64,000 nt of DNA from Cardinalis cardinalis (Eukaryota; Chordata; Aves; Passeriformes; Cardinalidae), in contig JACDOX010000001.1 in NCBI GenBank assembly GCA_014549065.1, positions 2,465,918 through 2,529,917 on the forward strand, given 5' to 3'. Made by a program: the position numbers and the translations under genes. The notes beneath the pieces are model-generated. The model worked only from the letters and a program-made list of their open reading frames with translations, was not told the origin of the DNA and ran no database searches. How positions within the stretch are numbered: the first letter of the stretch is position 1; each line of letters opens with the position of its first letter. This document shows positions 38,851-51,800 of this stretch, piece by piece.

Positions 38851-41289
38851 TTACATGTTTTATTATGTGGTTATATATCCATGTAGAAAAATATTTCCAT
38901 TTTATTGGTGTGTTTGATCCCATCCAAGTTAGAGTAGCATTTTCTCACAGAAGAGCTTTCAAAAGGCTGAATAATTTTGNATGGGTTTTTCAAATATAGG
39001 CCTAGCCTTTGTGTAACTGAAAAGAGTTTGATCTCTTCAGACGTTTTCTCCAGATTGTGTCCTCCTTTTATATTTTCAGTTCACACACAAGAGGAACGTG
39101 AATATTTCAAGCCGATCTTGTTAACACAGACTAATTTTGCTTATGATACAGTACCTTGGAGCAGGGGAAAAAAATTGAAGAGACAATAATGAAAACAATT
39201 TCTACCAATGAGATTAAAGTAAACATGATCTACAAGATTAATGGCATTTAAACATGGTAATTTTCTAATAGTTCCTTTTGCAGCAAATAGGTATATAAGA
39301 GTATTTGATAAAACATCAAGTTACACAAGTTACACAAACATCAAGTTTGANGGGCCAGCATTAAATTATTTTAAAACCAGTAAAAACATGAAAATATGCA
39401 TGCACAAAAATAATTCACTGTGCACACTAAAAAATATTGCCCCTTCCTTCAAAGAAAGCCCTCTGTTTCACTTCACTGTGACAGATGCAATGACTGNTAT
39501 GACCCAGGTTAATTTGATGCAAACAGATTGATAGTCATCATAGAGCCATCAGTGTNAATTATGCAATTGATGTCTAGTAATTTAATGTACCTCTCAGAAA
39601 GTGAATCTAAAACAGGAATGCAAACCTTACAAAACTGTGCCATCTCTAAGACTAAGAATATCTCATATCTAAGATCCCCATCAGAAAGGAATAAATCTTG
39701 TTTTATGCCTGGGAATATTACAGTGCTTTTAAATAAAAATAAAACCTGACCACAGAGTACAATATATTATCAAAGTAGACATCCCCACCATTTCCCCATA
39801 TTCATATTACATATGGAGTAATATACATGATAGTATGAAATAATATACATATTATTTTTTAACAAGATTTCTGCATATATGCATGTCCTGTATTACTGTT
39901 GAAGAATTTACCCCTAAGAAATTTTATCCTGCTGCCTATATTCCTNGTTGATAATAACACAATCATGTTATCTATATCTAAATCACATGCTGAATATGTA
40001 CCAGTATTTGAAGATTGTGCTTTGCAGTAGAGAGTATAAAATATTAATGGGATTTAGAAATATTACATTATTTACATATAATTTAGAATATATAAAAAGT
40101 GTGATTAGAAAGTGTATATNTGTAGCCTGCAGTATCAAGTGACAATAATTATTCATGAATGTTTTGAGACCTTTTAATGTTTTTACTCTTACTTTTCACA
40201 GGTATTTCCATAGAAGAAAGCTTTTTCTTAAGTGTATGAATAAATGGAGAAAACCAGTTTTGGTCTGACAGACAAGAATTTGACTGATGAGACAATTAAA
40301 TTGTCACTAAATTGATTTTTTTATTATTATTACTTGCTGGTTAAGTAATAACAAAGGCAGAACTTTATTTGGGCACTGCAGCATGGATGGGAAGGACAAG
40401 AGAAGCCATAGGTAGGTAGGATCCTTNGGGAGGAGGCATGTTGCTGGGCATTGAACTCATTTTTCTGGTCTGCCATTAAATATCCTTCTGAAAGTGAACC
40501 TAAATGCAGCATAATGGGCTCCAAATGGCTTCTATTCATGCAAACTATAAAGACTAGTAATTCATTTTTCAGGACAGTCCCACATGAACCCACGGTCTTA
40601 GTTTGCCTCCAAGGAGAGAGGAAGAAGGTACTTACATGATGTCAGCAACACGGAGTACAGTTTACTACTCTACATGAGGTTAATATTGAGCATTTATGGC
40701 ATCTGCATGCCATTCTAGAGCTGGAACATCATTAAACAAGNGGTAGAAAGAAATCTATACAATATTCAGGATGGGTTTGTTGGAAAAGCAAACATCTTGA
40801 AGATGGTAATTGTATTTTTCAAACTTACTTTGTTAGTTTAACAAGTTTTTCATGTGAATCNTAGCATTGAGAAACTCAGAATTATCAGTTATTTCTATAT
40901 ATTTTGGTCCTGAGTTCAACTTCCATACATATTAATTACCATAACAAGCATTTTACTTCTATGGCTTTAATGAATCCTGTACCTACAGTATTAGACTAGT
41001 ACCTGGCTATTCCTGTCCTAGTGAATTATTTTTCTTAGCAGTTCACTTGAACATTGCACTGATAACAGGAAGCTGTAACAACTAAATACTGCTATTTTAT
41101 TGATTTTTATATGATTGGGGAAGAGGAAGAGTTTTCTATGTTATATCTAGTAGGAGTGAAATAGCATGCAATTTAAAGCATTTAAATATATCACAAAATG
41201 CTAGGGCAAAACACTGGGGATTTAGATCCTTAAAATTAAAAATGATGCAATTGAAATATCAAAAATAATATAGACCACAGAATTAGGGA
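38851..41289. other. Anonymous AT-rich non-coding DNA
   Basis: No gene or repeat was recognised. The 96-codon frame at 39241-39531 has Ns and no recognisable domain. AT-rich ATACATAT words are common at about 39805-39860 and 40070-40130. Confidence 0.55.
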
Positions 41290-41821
41290 AGTTGACTTGT
41301 ACTCAGAACTGGTGTGGCTGCACNTTGAGTATTGTGCTTAGTTTTGGGTTCCTCATTAAGTGAGACATTGAGGAGCTGGAATGTGTCTAAAGAAGAGCAA
41401 AAAAGGATTGAAGACCCCTAGCAGAAGGGTCTGGAGCACAGGCCTGATGAGGTGCAGCTGAAGGCAGGGGGGATGTTTAGCCTGGAGAAAAGGAGGCTCA
41501 GGGGTGACTTTATCATTCTCTACAACTGCCTGAAAGGAGGTTGCAGCCAGNTGGGTGTCAATCTCTTTCGTCCAGCGAAATAAATGGCCTCAAATTTTTC
41601 TAGGGAGTTTTAGATTGAATATGAAGGAAAATTTCTTCATCAACAGAGTTAAGCATAGGGACAGGCTGCCCAGGGAAGACACCATCTCTGGAGGTAATTA
41701 AAATATGTGTAGATGAGGGACTTAGGGACACAGTTTAGTGGTGGACTTGGTAGTGTTGGGTCAATAATTGGACTTGTAGACCTTAAGGGTCTTTTCCAAC
41801 ATAAGTGATTATATAATNCAG
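41290..41821 (+). mobile_element. CR1 LINE 3' fragment
   Basis: This is a long CR1 3' copy in plus orientation. It begins near GAACTGGTGTGGCTGCAC and TTGAGTATTGTGCTTAGTTT, and passes GGGTCTGGAGCACAGGCCTG, TTTAGCCTGGAGAAAAGGAG, TCTACAACTGCCTGAAAGGA, AAATTTCTTCATCAACAGAG and GACAGGCTGCCCAGGGAAGA. It ends with GGTCTTTTCCAACATAAGTG and a decayed tail ATTATATAATNCA. It covers the very end of ORF2 plus the 3' UTR; the ORF2 part has stops. By shared words it is nearest to the branch of the 12941 copy. Confidence 0.96.
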
Positions 41822-42436
41822 TATTTGAAATATAACACTTTAATGGATTCTTATGAAAAAATCCATATATTCCTATGATATGCAGATCTGAGTGGCTTAG
41901 CACACGTTGTTTGAGCTAAGTTACTACTAGGAAAAATATCAAACAGTATGACATATTCATTCTTCACACTTTAAAATGCTATTCAGAAGGTTGAAATTCT
42001 GATGATTCATAAGATTTAGATCACTAAGAGTCAATATTGTATGTTTATATTAAACATTAAAGTTTTTATAATCTTGAGTTTTTTCTCATTGAAAGCCTTT
42101 AAATAGTATTTGTTTTATTTGCCTAAAATATCAGACTGAAAAACATGGAAAGAAGAGTCATCTGTGGCTCTCTCTCAATTTATATTTATACTGTTTTGTC
42201 ATCAAATTCTATTATTATAGTACAGTATTTAAAAGCAAGAAAATAATAGTTACTTTATCTTTAAAAANAATATAAGTCAGGATGCTTTGTAAGTAATCTG
42301 AATCAATGTGAGCATTTTCATAGTTTTTTCTTCACATACTGAAATAATTTATTTTTGAGAGGTACCTTCAGCATAGCATGAGAAATTGTACCAGGATCAC
42401 TTGAAAACATTAACTTACACCTTTAGTCTTGGAGNT

Positions 42437-42463
42437 TTGTGTGTGTGCCTGTGTGTGTGTGTG
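42437..42463. repeat. (GT)n microsatellite, interrupted
   Basis: About a dozen GT units are broken once by CCT. The length is short and there is no coding context. Confidence 0.85.
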
Positions 42464-42472
42464 ACAGAGATC

Positions 42473-42503
42473 GCAAACTGAGCTGAGGTAGCAAACTGAG
42501 CTG
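42473..42503. repeat. Short direct repeat GCAAACTGAGCTG, two copies
   Basis: GCAAACTGAGCTG occurs at 42473-42485 and again at 42491-42503, an 18-bp period, directly after the GT repeat. This fits local replication slippage. Confidence 0.9.
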
Positions 42504-43595
42504 TTACAAAATGTAATATTTTATAAATTACAAAATTTTGTAGATCCTGCAGACAGTTTTTCCCATATCATTTATTCACATGCATGCCAGACAGAAACTG
42601 GAAATTTATTTCCATTTTCTAACTCTTTAAGANCATTTCTCTATTTAAATGCAGATCATAACAATTTTTTTCCTGTGGTTCTCAGTGTGGTGCAGTTTAC
42701 AAGCACTGAATCAGTATCATCAAAATAAGAAAATTGGAAGGAANTAACCTGTGGTTTCCATTTGTTCACTGAATGGTCAATATAGTCTTCAGTGGTCTTT
42801 TATGTCTTTTGAGAAGAACATCTTATGAAAAAATCTGTTTAGTNGAGACAAATTGAAGCAAAGTTTCCATTCAATCCCTTGCAATTTCCATCTTCTAGAA
42901 TTTCTTTTTTTTGCATGTTCTGTTTGACTGAATGAGATCTGAATAGCTTACCTTTCAAATAATCAATGGCTTCATTAATCATTCACTGGTATTCCCTGAT
43001 GCTTTGAGATTTAAATAGTTTTCAGGAAAAAAATCNTTAAATCTTCATGTTAAACTTCTTTAGCTCATTTCTCATTGAGAATTGTGGGAAATTTTGGCAT
43101 CTTACAGAGCTCCTCAGGGTGCTATTGCAGGTTAGTCTGGTAAATCAATCTCTGAAAGAAGTTTTCATTTTGCAAATTCATGTGACATTATTTAATTCAC
43201 TATATATATATAATTTGCAAAAACTTGAAGCGGCAATACTGTAGTAAAGTTTCAGTTCTCTTTGAGTACCTAAGGCGATGTATCTGTATTAAAATTTAAG
43301 CAGTGCATTGCAATGCATCTATATGGTTAATCTGACTGGATGGTCTTTGGCATGGTTTTGTTCTGGACCAGTTAGCATTCTTCTAAATAACTCTTTTGCT
43401 TTGGGATTTAGCCAGACACTGTTTCAAAGTCAGACTGAATATAAAATTCTAATCTGGAGAATAAGAAAAGCCAGCATTAAAGAGAGGAGTCTCCTGTGTG
43501 GTTTCCTCCCAAGTGCCAGAGAGTGGTGGTAAGCATGTTTAATTTACTAGTACAGCTGTAATCCTAGTGAGATCTGGAAATGTACATTCCCACCT

Positions 43596-44055
43596 CAGTC
43601 AGGAGGGCCAAGAGGATGGTGAAGAATCTGGAGGGGAAGGCTTATGAGGAATGGCTGAGATCTCTTGGTCTGTTCAACCTGGAGGAGACTGAGAGGAGAC
43701 CTCACTGCAGTTACAACTTCCTCATGAGGGGAAGAGGAGGGGTAGGTACCAATTTTTTCACTCTCATAACCAGTAACAGGATTCAAAGGAAAAGCATNAA
43801 NCTGAATCAGGGGAGGTTTATGTTGGATATCAGGAGAAGTTTTTTCACACAGACACTTTTTGAGCATTGAAATAGTCTCNCCAAGGAAATGATCACAGCA
43901 CAGAGGCTGACAGATTTCAAGAAGCATTTGGACAATGCTCTTGAGCATATAGTGTGATTGTTGGGGTGCCCTGCTAAAGGCCAAGACATGGATTCAAGTG
44001 ATCCTGCTGGGTGTCTTTAAANTCAGTTTATTCTATGACTCTGGGATTCTATGAC
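43596..44055 (+). mobile_element. CR1 LINE 3' fragment
   Basis: A plus-oriented CR1 copy of about 460 bases. It contains AGAATCTGGAGGGGAAGGCT, TATGAGGAATGGCTGAGATC, TTGGTCTGTTCAACCTGGAG, AATCAGGGGAGGTTTATGTT and AGAAGTTTTTTCACACAGAC. The end is TCAAGTGATCCTGCTGGGTG and the tail ATTCTATGACTCTGGGATTCTATGA with one extra insertion. The same ordered words occur in the copy at 20943, so the two are one subfamily, and this one is longer at the 5' side. It is non-coding; the 96- and 129-codon frames over it are artefacts. Confidence 0.95.
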
Positions 44056-45249
44056 AAGTAGATTAGTCATAGGAAGAGCTACCTCTGTGCCTACATAGAA
44101 CTTTACAGACCTTTCTTGATTCAATATATATTACTTCTGATTGAAAATATCAGTACTTCATATTTCAGTTTACCCATCATCAAAACGGATCCAATACTCA
44201 TCAAATTACTNTAATTTAACACTGTGAATTACTGAAAGATCTCAGCACTATCATTGTTTAAAACAGAAATTATATTTTTTCTAAAATCTGTTGCACTATG
44301 AAAACGTGAAATCTGAGCTATAACAAAGCCTTCAAAATTAAGCAAAATTGATGTAAAATGGTAATTCTTTTTTTTCTATGTTAACTAAGTCTTTATCCAT
44401 TCAACAAAGAAAACGGCTTTTAGTGGTTTACTTGCACTAAATAGGAATATTGCCTGAAAAAAAGAATATCTCTTTAGAGCATCAGAAAAATACTCAGTGT
44501 TCACATAATGAATACTAATGTAGAACTGAAAATGGCCATTGCAAGCTGTAGTTAATGTTCTATGTNTTCACAGTAGGAGTGAGCATTTCAACCCAATTAC
44601 TGTCTGAGTATGCTGCCCAATGAACATGGAATGAAGGAGGATCTTTCAGGGACAAGAATGAGGGTGAAATTGTTGTGCTGGGGAAGTTTGAAAGAGTGGA
44701 TTTAGGGAAGTTTAAAATAGCGATTCTGGAAAGTCACAGAGAGGTCTGATGGCTTGTATACAACAGTGGGGCAGATCAGCCNCAGCATGGAGAGATGGAA
44801 CTATTTTAGAAGTCGTGAAAAGTCTTAATTTTCAAAAGTCTTAATAGGAAAATTTTAAAAAAAAAAATATTATGCCAGAAAAACAGATGGTATTCCTGTG
44901 GTTTGCATTAAAACGAATACAAACCTAAAGAAATGACAGACAAAAACATTGAATACTTCTGTTTATTGTTTTCCCAGAGCATTACCAAACATGCTCTGAT
45001 ATCCTGGGCCTCTTTACCAGGAANGCCTCTTTCCAAGACCCAGAAATTCCCAAAGCACAATTTAGAAGCCATGGCACCATGGCAATCTCAGGAAGCTCTG
45101 CTCTAATCCTGGCTCTTACAAAGGTCTCTCCTCAGCACTGAGTAAAAGAGNGCTTGATTCTCCATAATCATCTCCAAAAACTACTTCAGATACTTGGGAG
45201 CAGAACATCAAGACATGCTCCTTAGAAGCTGCTAGACCCACCTCAGGCC
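44056..45249. other. Anonymous AT-rich non-coding DNA
   Basis: No gene or repeat was recognised. An A-run lies near 44858-44868. A G-richer patch at about 44620-44800 has no coding frame. Confidence 0.5.
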
Positions 45250-45880
45250 CAAATATTTGCCCAACCCTCAAAAATTTCCACAAGTCCTGGGGAACAGCCT
45301 GGGGAGGAACAGCCCCATGCAACAACACATGATGGCAGTGACACAACTAGAAAACAGCTTTCAGAAAAGGTTCTGGTGAACAGTTTGAATGTGAGCGGGC
45401 AGTGTGCCCTTTTAGCAAAGTAAGTGAGTGGTATCCTGGGCTGTATTACAAAAAATACAGGCAGCAGGTTGAGGGACATCATCCCTTCCCTCTGNTAGCA
45501 CTGCAGAGGCCACATCTGGAGTTCTGTGTCCATTTCCGAGCTACTTGGCACAAGACAGACATGGAAAGGAGCCAGTGAAGGTCCTCTAGTTGANCATGGA
45601 CCGTCTCACCTACAAGGAAAGGTTGGGAGTGCTGGGACTATCAAGCCTAGAGAAGAGAAGGCCCAAGAGAGATCTTGTTAATGTACATCAGTTTCAGAAG
45701 GGAGAGTGCGANGAAGATACAGCCAGACTTTTTTCAGTGGTCTTTAGTGATGGGACAGGAGGCAATAGAAAAAATTGAAGAACTGAGGGTTTCATCAGAA
45801 AATCAGTTAACACTTGCTTACTGTGAGGATGACTATGTGCTGGAACATGTTGCCCTGAAATGTTGTGTATTTAAGCAATG
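45250..45880 (+). mobile_element. CR1 LINE fragment, ORF2 3' end and start of 3' UTR
   Basis: This plus-oriented CR1 copy reaches further into the reverse transcriptase C-terminus than the other 3' fragments. At 45403-45447 the frame reads CALLAK-stop-VSGILGCI, the decayed form of the typical CALVAKKANGILGCI. It is preceded by AACAGCTTTCAGAAAAGG near 45353 (the family's AGCCCTGCAGAAAAGGA). Downstream come GAGTTCTGTGTCCATTTCCG, AGCCTAGAGAAGAGAAGGC, TGATGGGACAGGAGGCAAT, and ACTGTGAGGATGACTATGTG with CTGGAACATGTTGCCCTGAA. It stops near 45880 before the 3' tail, so it is truncated at both ends. The left edge is uncertain. It is a dead element. Confidence 0.88.
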
Positions 45881-47128
45881 GATTTTACCATTTCTCCTAA
45901 TTCTAACTACGTAAGCCAGCTTAGAACTTCTCAGTTGTCAATATAAAGAAATAAACATGTCTGGAGAATGACTGATCCAGTTCCAAGGTGGGTATAATAT
46001 ATTGTTCTCTAGAGATACATCTGCTATTTTGTCAATTACAGCAGAATCTACACATCTGGGTGTCTCATACTTCTTAGATTTTATATGAATGCAGTAAACT
46101 GAGATGAATTCTAGCTCAGCTATCCACATATAGNTGATTGAAGGACTGAATATTAAAGGAAAGCCAAAAAAGAACTTTGAACAGTGTATTAGGAAATTTC
46201 ATTTTGTTAACNTATTTTATTCGACAAGTATTGTTTTTGTCAGTCAGGAGCTGCATTGTTCTTATGATCAATTTAATAATAAATTTATAATGTGCCAAAT
46301 GCTGCTCTCTTTNAAGTAATAGAAATAGTGGTTAGACTGCAAACTATATATGGCTTTGGAATACTGTTTAGGACAATCCATTGGAAATACTAACTATAGA
46401 ATTGTCACTTTCCAAAAAAGACATGATATACAAATATTTTCATGTGGTTTTGGGGTTCTACAATTTTTGGTGGCATTTTTACTCATCTCCTGGACTGAAA
46501 CTTGNCAAAGGAAATCTATATAAAAATATTACATATATTTTTGTTTATGTCTGATTTATTTTTCATGTACAAGAAGCTTGCTGGAGCAGCACCAAGAAAG
46601 GAATGGATACTATTTTTACAATCTAAAAGTAGGTGGTTTTTGAAATATCTGGGTCAAAACTTCTAATTTGTCTGGTTTTTTTTCTTCTAGTTTACTGTTT
46701 CCTTCATGTTAACATGTTTTCTACTTTTAACAAAAATTTAGGCTATGTATAGCATGCATGATACCATACCTTCTTTTTTTCATTNCCCATCCTTTGTAGT
46801 ATTTTTACATTCAAATCATGGAGGTGAGCAAAGACTAAAGAAAAAGAGAAAAAAAATTGCAACGACTTTCCTAGTTTTGCACAAAACATGCAAAACCAGA
46901 ATACAGGCTCCAAAGGTCTGAATATTATTCAATTTCATTGGCTATGATCTCAACATACCAGCAACATGATCCTTCAGAATTATTCCACAGAGTCACATAT
47001 TGATAGAACCACATATACTTAAGATGAGCGAAAAAAAAAAAAGGCAGCTGTAATAAGCATGAAGTAAAATGGTAGCAACTGATTCAGAGTTTTAGCTGTA
47101 CATATAAATAAGAAAGTTTATATCTTAC

Positions 47129-47388
47129 AAACATTCTTCATAAGCCTATCATTGCTATAGGTATTGACAAATTAGGAGTATGGATAATATTAATATAGAG
47201 GATTCTTCACTTCAAAAAATAAAAAAATCAAATCATAGATATATGCTTATTATATAATTATTATAATTGCTTATTAAAAACATTCTTCATAAGCCTATAA
47301 TTGCTATAAGTATTGACAAATTAGGAATATGGACAATAGTAAAATATAGAATTCTTCACTTCAAAGAATAAAAAAATCAAGTCATAGA
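47129..47388. repeat. Diverged tandem duplication, about 111-bp unit, period 149
   Basis: Copy 1 (47129-47240) and copy 2 (47278-47388) both begin with AAACATTCTTCATAAGCCTA. Both carry TATTGACAAATTAGGA and ATTCTTCACTTCAAA, and both end with AAAAAAATCAA followed by TCATAGA. Roughly one base in ten differs, with a few small gaps. About 37 AT-rich bases (ATGCTTATTATATAATTATT region) separate the copies. No coding frame or transposon end is visible. The divergence implies an old local segmental duplication rather than an assembly artefact. Confidence 0.93.
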
Positions 47389-48820
47389 CACAGAGATTTG
47401 GACAGTCACTAAAAGTAACTGTCTTTTTCAAAATAAAATCTGCTTGCAGGAAAACCCGATGATACTCTNTAGCCTTTAGTTAATCTCCTTTTATGAATAC
47501 AAAGCAATACTTTGAAGCCATGATATTTTTCCTGTGTTTCTTACCAACCTACATTCATGTGGATTAAGCATAGAGTTTTTAAATTGAAAGTTAAAGCAAC
47601 TTGCTTCTAAGGATCANTTAAAAACTTGTCTTCCAAGAATTATCCTCCATTTTTCCACATTGTGATATTGCTTATATCCTCCTGATTTTTTTCAGGCTTT
47701 CTTTCATGCTTTTTTTCTATACTTTTTCAGTCTTTTCTTCTCAATGCTGTTTTTGCTTTTGTAGGACTCCCATACAGTCATACTGAAATAATCTGTAATG
47801 CTTATATCAGCAGAATCACTATTCNTATATCAGTCTGTTTGCTTAACTGACTCTTTTTTCAATCCTTACACATCCAGATTTAATTTACTTCTTCTGGTGC
47901 TTCCTCTTAAAATATGAATTTTATCCTTTTATGCCTTATGAGCAACAGATACTGTAAATATCTAGTAAACATCTATGAAATAATAAATATTTTGTTGCAA
48001 TTCTGAGTGCAAAATCATCTTGATGGGCTTTAAAATAATTTTGCAGAATTAAGCTGACAATCAACTTTATACCAAGTGAATCGGAGACTTGTATCTCTCT
48101 GCACCCTTTCCTGTCCATTTAAAATATATCTTNGTTTTTCTCCAGAGTGTGCTGGGAAGAACTGAGATAAATCATNATCTTTCTATGAAATTTTTGTACA
48201 TAAACTTTCTTTTTTAGGTACATCAAAGCGTTATGATGCTTACTTCTCCAGAAAAATAAATAAAATACATTCTTTACAGATTTATTTTGGATAAATTAAT
48301 AAATTTTATCATCTGATACTAAAAATGTCATTAATATAAAAAATATTGCAGTCTTGATAAAAGAAATTGGGTTTTAGAAGAAGGAGACAAGGCTTTCATG
48401 AGCAAGAAATGAGAAATGTTTCTAAACATAGGAAGAGACATGGAAAAAATAGCAATGTGAAAAGCTCAAAAGGCAGAAGATCAGAAGGACCCAAGAAAAG
48501 AGCAAGTGAATGGGGGGAAAAGATGGGGGAGAAGATCAGAAGCAGGAAAAGTGAACAACAATTTGTGGTAAAAGAAAATCAAGTAAATCCTAACTAATGA
48601 ATGTAAGACAGGGAAGAAACCAAGGTACAGTGGCTCTGGCAGTGCAATGACACAGTTGTGAGCATATAGATAAAAAGGGTCAGCTAAATAATATATAGGC
48701 AGAAAAGGATACACCTAAACTTCCTTAGTCATTGCCAGGAGATTTTCCCCATATTTTTATCTATTTCACAAGTCCATGAGACCAGCTGTGGGGATTATTC
48801 CATCAATATTTCAAGTGCTG

Positions 48821-48860
48821 TCATATTATTTCTAGATACATCATATTATCTCTAAATACA
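48821..48860. repeat. 20-bp tandem repeat, two copies
   Basis: TCATATTATTTCTAGATACA at 48821-48840 is followed by TCATATTATCTCTAAATACA at 48841-48860, with two differences in twenty bases. Confidence 0.93.
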
Positions 48861-51800
48861 TCAGGAAATGTAATGAGAGATTCAGAGTTAATAGCAAAAC
48901 ATTTTAATTGCCTCTAATAGTAATGNACAATTCTAGTGCTAATGAACACTTCCATTGGTAATGCAGAACATCTAAAGCAGAAAAAGTTTTGCTGTGTGTC
49001 ACGCAGACATGCTGACACACCCAGAAGATTGAGCACTGGCTTTCAGAGCTAAAACTTCGAGTCCAANCTAGTGTGAAATAATATACCTGAAGGTTTCCAA
49101 AACAGATATGCAATGAAATTCCCCAATGCATGTACCTGTTGATAACCTTATGCAAAAATGGGAAAGTACAAATNGATTCTGGATTCACTTTTTTGAGATT
49201 TGGGCTACAAACCTGACAGAATGGAATAGAATTAACTTCATTTGACTTTCATGCTTTGGGAAAAATGTTGCAAAACATGAGTGCTCACAAGATAGACTTT
49301 TACCCTNGTACTCTTACTGTCCTGACACTTTTCTGCAATGATTTTCTTGTTTATGGAGAATCATATTTATGCTTATCTCAGCAATTTTTATTTCTTTTTT
49401 TTCAAGTACAGATGATTCATTTCCAAACTGCAAAAATTGAAGGGTTTTGACACATCTGAAATATATCTTCATCCCTCATGGTCTGTAACTGCTTCTCTTT
49501 TCACGGGCTGCAATTCCCAGAAGCNTCAAAAATCCTTCTGAAAGATAGCAAAATGTCAGAAAAAGTGGTACTAGAAAAATACATCTCTTATTTCAGGGTG
49601 ACACACTGCAAAGTGGTTGTAATCAGTGAAAGCAGGAATAAACAGAAATTGAAGAAAGCAATTATGATCAGTTCTTATGCTCTTTCCCAGAACAAAATCT
49701 GCAGATGGCAGTCCAGTNCATACCATGGAGAAATATGTATTAAAAATAAGAAAAATCTGGAAAAATCCAGATCTACATATCATTGTAGAACAGAATTNTT
49801 AGCATGATACTCAATATTCTGTATGAGACACCTGATTATCTGTGGTCTATGTTCAGTTGTATTCAACTACAAGGTATGTCACTCATGTGCCAGCAATTTG
49901 ATGCCCTCACTATTTATTACTTTCTATCCTCTTTCCACAATCCCAGTGGTACATGAATAAAACAAGCTTCAAACATGAGTTTACTCTTCCTTGAAAAGAT
50001 GAACCAGCACTGCTACTTTCAAAGTGTAATTTTAAAATATGTGTTCCTAGAGAGGGCAGTTTTGTGAACAAATTTGTGCCCTGATGGAAAAATGAATGTG
50101 GTGGTTTCACCGGGGAAATCCCTGCGGTAACATGAGANCCGTCAGCTTTCTGGGAAACCAGTGGCAAGGAAGGCACAGTGGCTCATTGGCAAACTGGCCT
50201 TTGTGACTGCAGAGTGCTTACAAGACCCTTGTCCTCCTCTGTGGAACAAGCTCAGGACTTGAGTAGTTCTTTTTACCTTGACTGGTGTTGTGTAAGAGGT
50301 CACAAGCCTGTCTGTCCTCATCAAGGTGTGACTATGCATGTAAGGTGAGATGGAGATGAGAAGAGGTGTTGAGTCTCAGCATCTGTGATAGGTCAAGATT
50401 GCAGTGCTGCTGCACTGGAACTGCAGCTTCATCACTTGGTTTCTAAACAGAGGGGCGATGGAAGCCTACATTAGAGTCANAGCAACATCACACAGTGAAA
50501 TTTGCAAGATAAAATGGCAGGTTCCCTGNCTGAAGATCTGTGGTTATCACTGATTAAGAGGGCTAACAAAACTGCGCTTCTGTTTGCTGTTGGAAACATG
50601 ATTAAAAGCTACTGCCTCATTGAGCCTTCTTTGCCTGCGGAGAAATGAGAATTTATTTCTNCTAAATTCAGATCTGACTATTGCCACTCAAGCCTCCATT
50701 ATTCTGGCACTGCATTTCTACAGTGCATTTCATCTGGGGCAACANTGCTTTATTTAATCAGGAGATTCAGTGAACTGCAGTGAAGGCACTTAACAGTCAC
50801 CTAGCATGCTGAATCTTTTCACTGTTAACTTTANGCTCACTTTTCTTATAATCCATGTCCTAGGAATATTCAAAAAGTTTAAAAATTCAGATGTTAATAC
50901 TCGGAGTTTGAAATATTAATTTCATATCATATTTTAGCATCAGAATTACAGATATGCTCACTTGAGTTTCAAAGATATTAAGATATTAAGTTTCAAAGAT
51001 ATAAAGTTCATAGTCACAGGCCATGAATCATTAAATATTGTCAGCAAATAATTCTGAAACACTAATCAACATTTAATATATAAAATCTAACATGGAGATT
51101 TACAGTGCTTATTGTTCTTTATGCTTCTGTGAAACTGCCTTATTTCATACTGATGGATGGAGGTAGAGTAAACAATGTCACCTTCATATTTCCTTGTGGA
51201 TGGGCTGTATAAACATCTTTGCTTTTTCTTTAAAGTTATATGGCTTTATTCCTACACAGAATGTCATAAACTTTTCACTATTGAACATTGTAATTAAAAA
51301 NATAGATAATTCAGTGAACTACTTATTTCATAAGATTGTGGGAGTATCTTTAAGCGTTGGCTTCCCTTATAATGTTTTAATGTCCAAATTTAGGTTTCAT
51401 GATTTCTATAGGAAAAAAGAACACAGCATTGGGATTAATTAAGTCCATAAATAGAAAATTTAACAGTCGGTTAGGAAAGGGAAGCAGATCCATCTTATCA
51501 GCATACAAGTGGCATTTCTTTCCTACTCTAAGCAGAATTTTTTGGCCAACTTTTAAAGCTAGCAACAATTCTAGTTAAGGGATGGTACTTTTAGAATGAA
51601 AGTATTCTGATATGAGTAGTCAACTCTTCTTCCAGGAATAAACTATGCTTAAAAAAGATGAACACCTTCATGCTAACATAAGCACACCTCCATTAAGATT
51701 TAGCTCTGGTTTGTAGAGGCTAATTCATTCTTTATGCTGTTCTAAAATTAGCATGCTTATTCCTGTAGAGTAAAATGTTGATGTTCCTATGGAACTTGAA

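Larger units (their letters stand above)
41822..43595. other. Anonymous AT-rich DNA with (GT)n patch
   Basis: No gene was recognised. The stretch holds a short interrupted GT repeat at 42437-42463 and a direct repeat right after it. Confidence 0.55.

Noticed and set aside
43580..43989. 96-, 129- and 60-codon frames
   Set aside because: They fall within a CR1 3' fragment and include Ns.
48367..48597. 76-codon open frame encoding a very basic, Arg/Lys-rich peptide
   Set aside because: The stretch is simply purine-rich, which produces Lys, Arg, Glu and Gly codons in any frame. There is no recognisable domain and no promoter or splice context.
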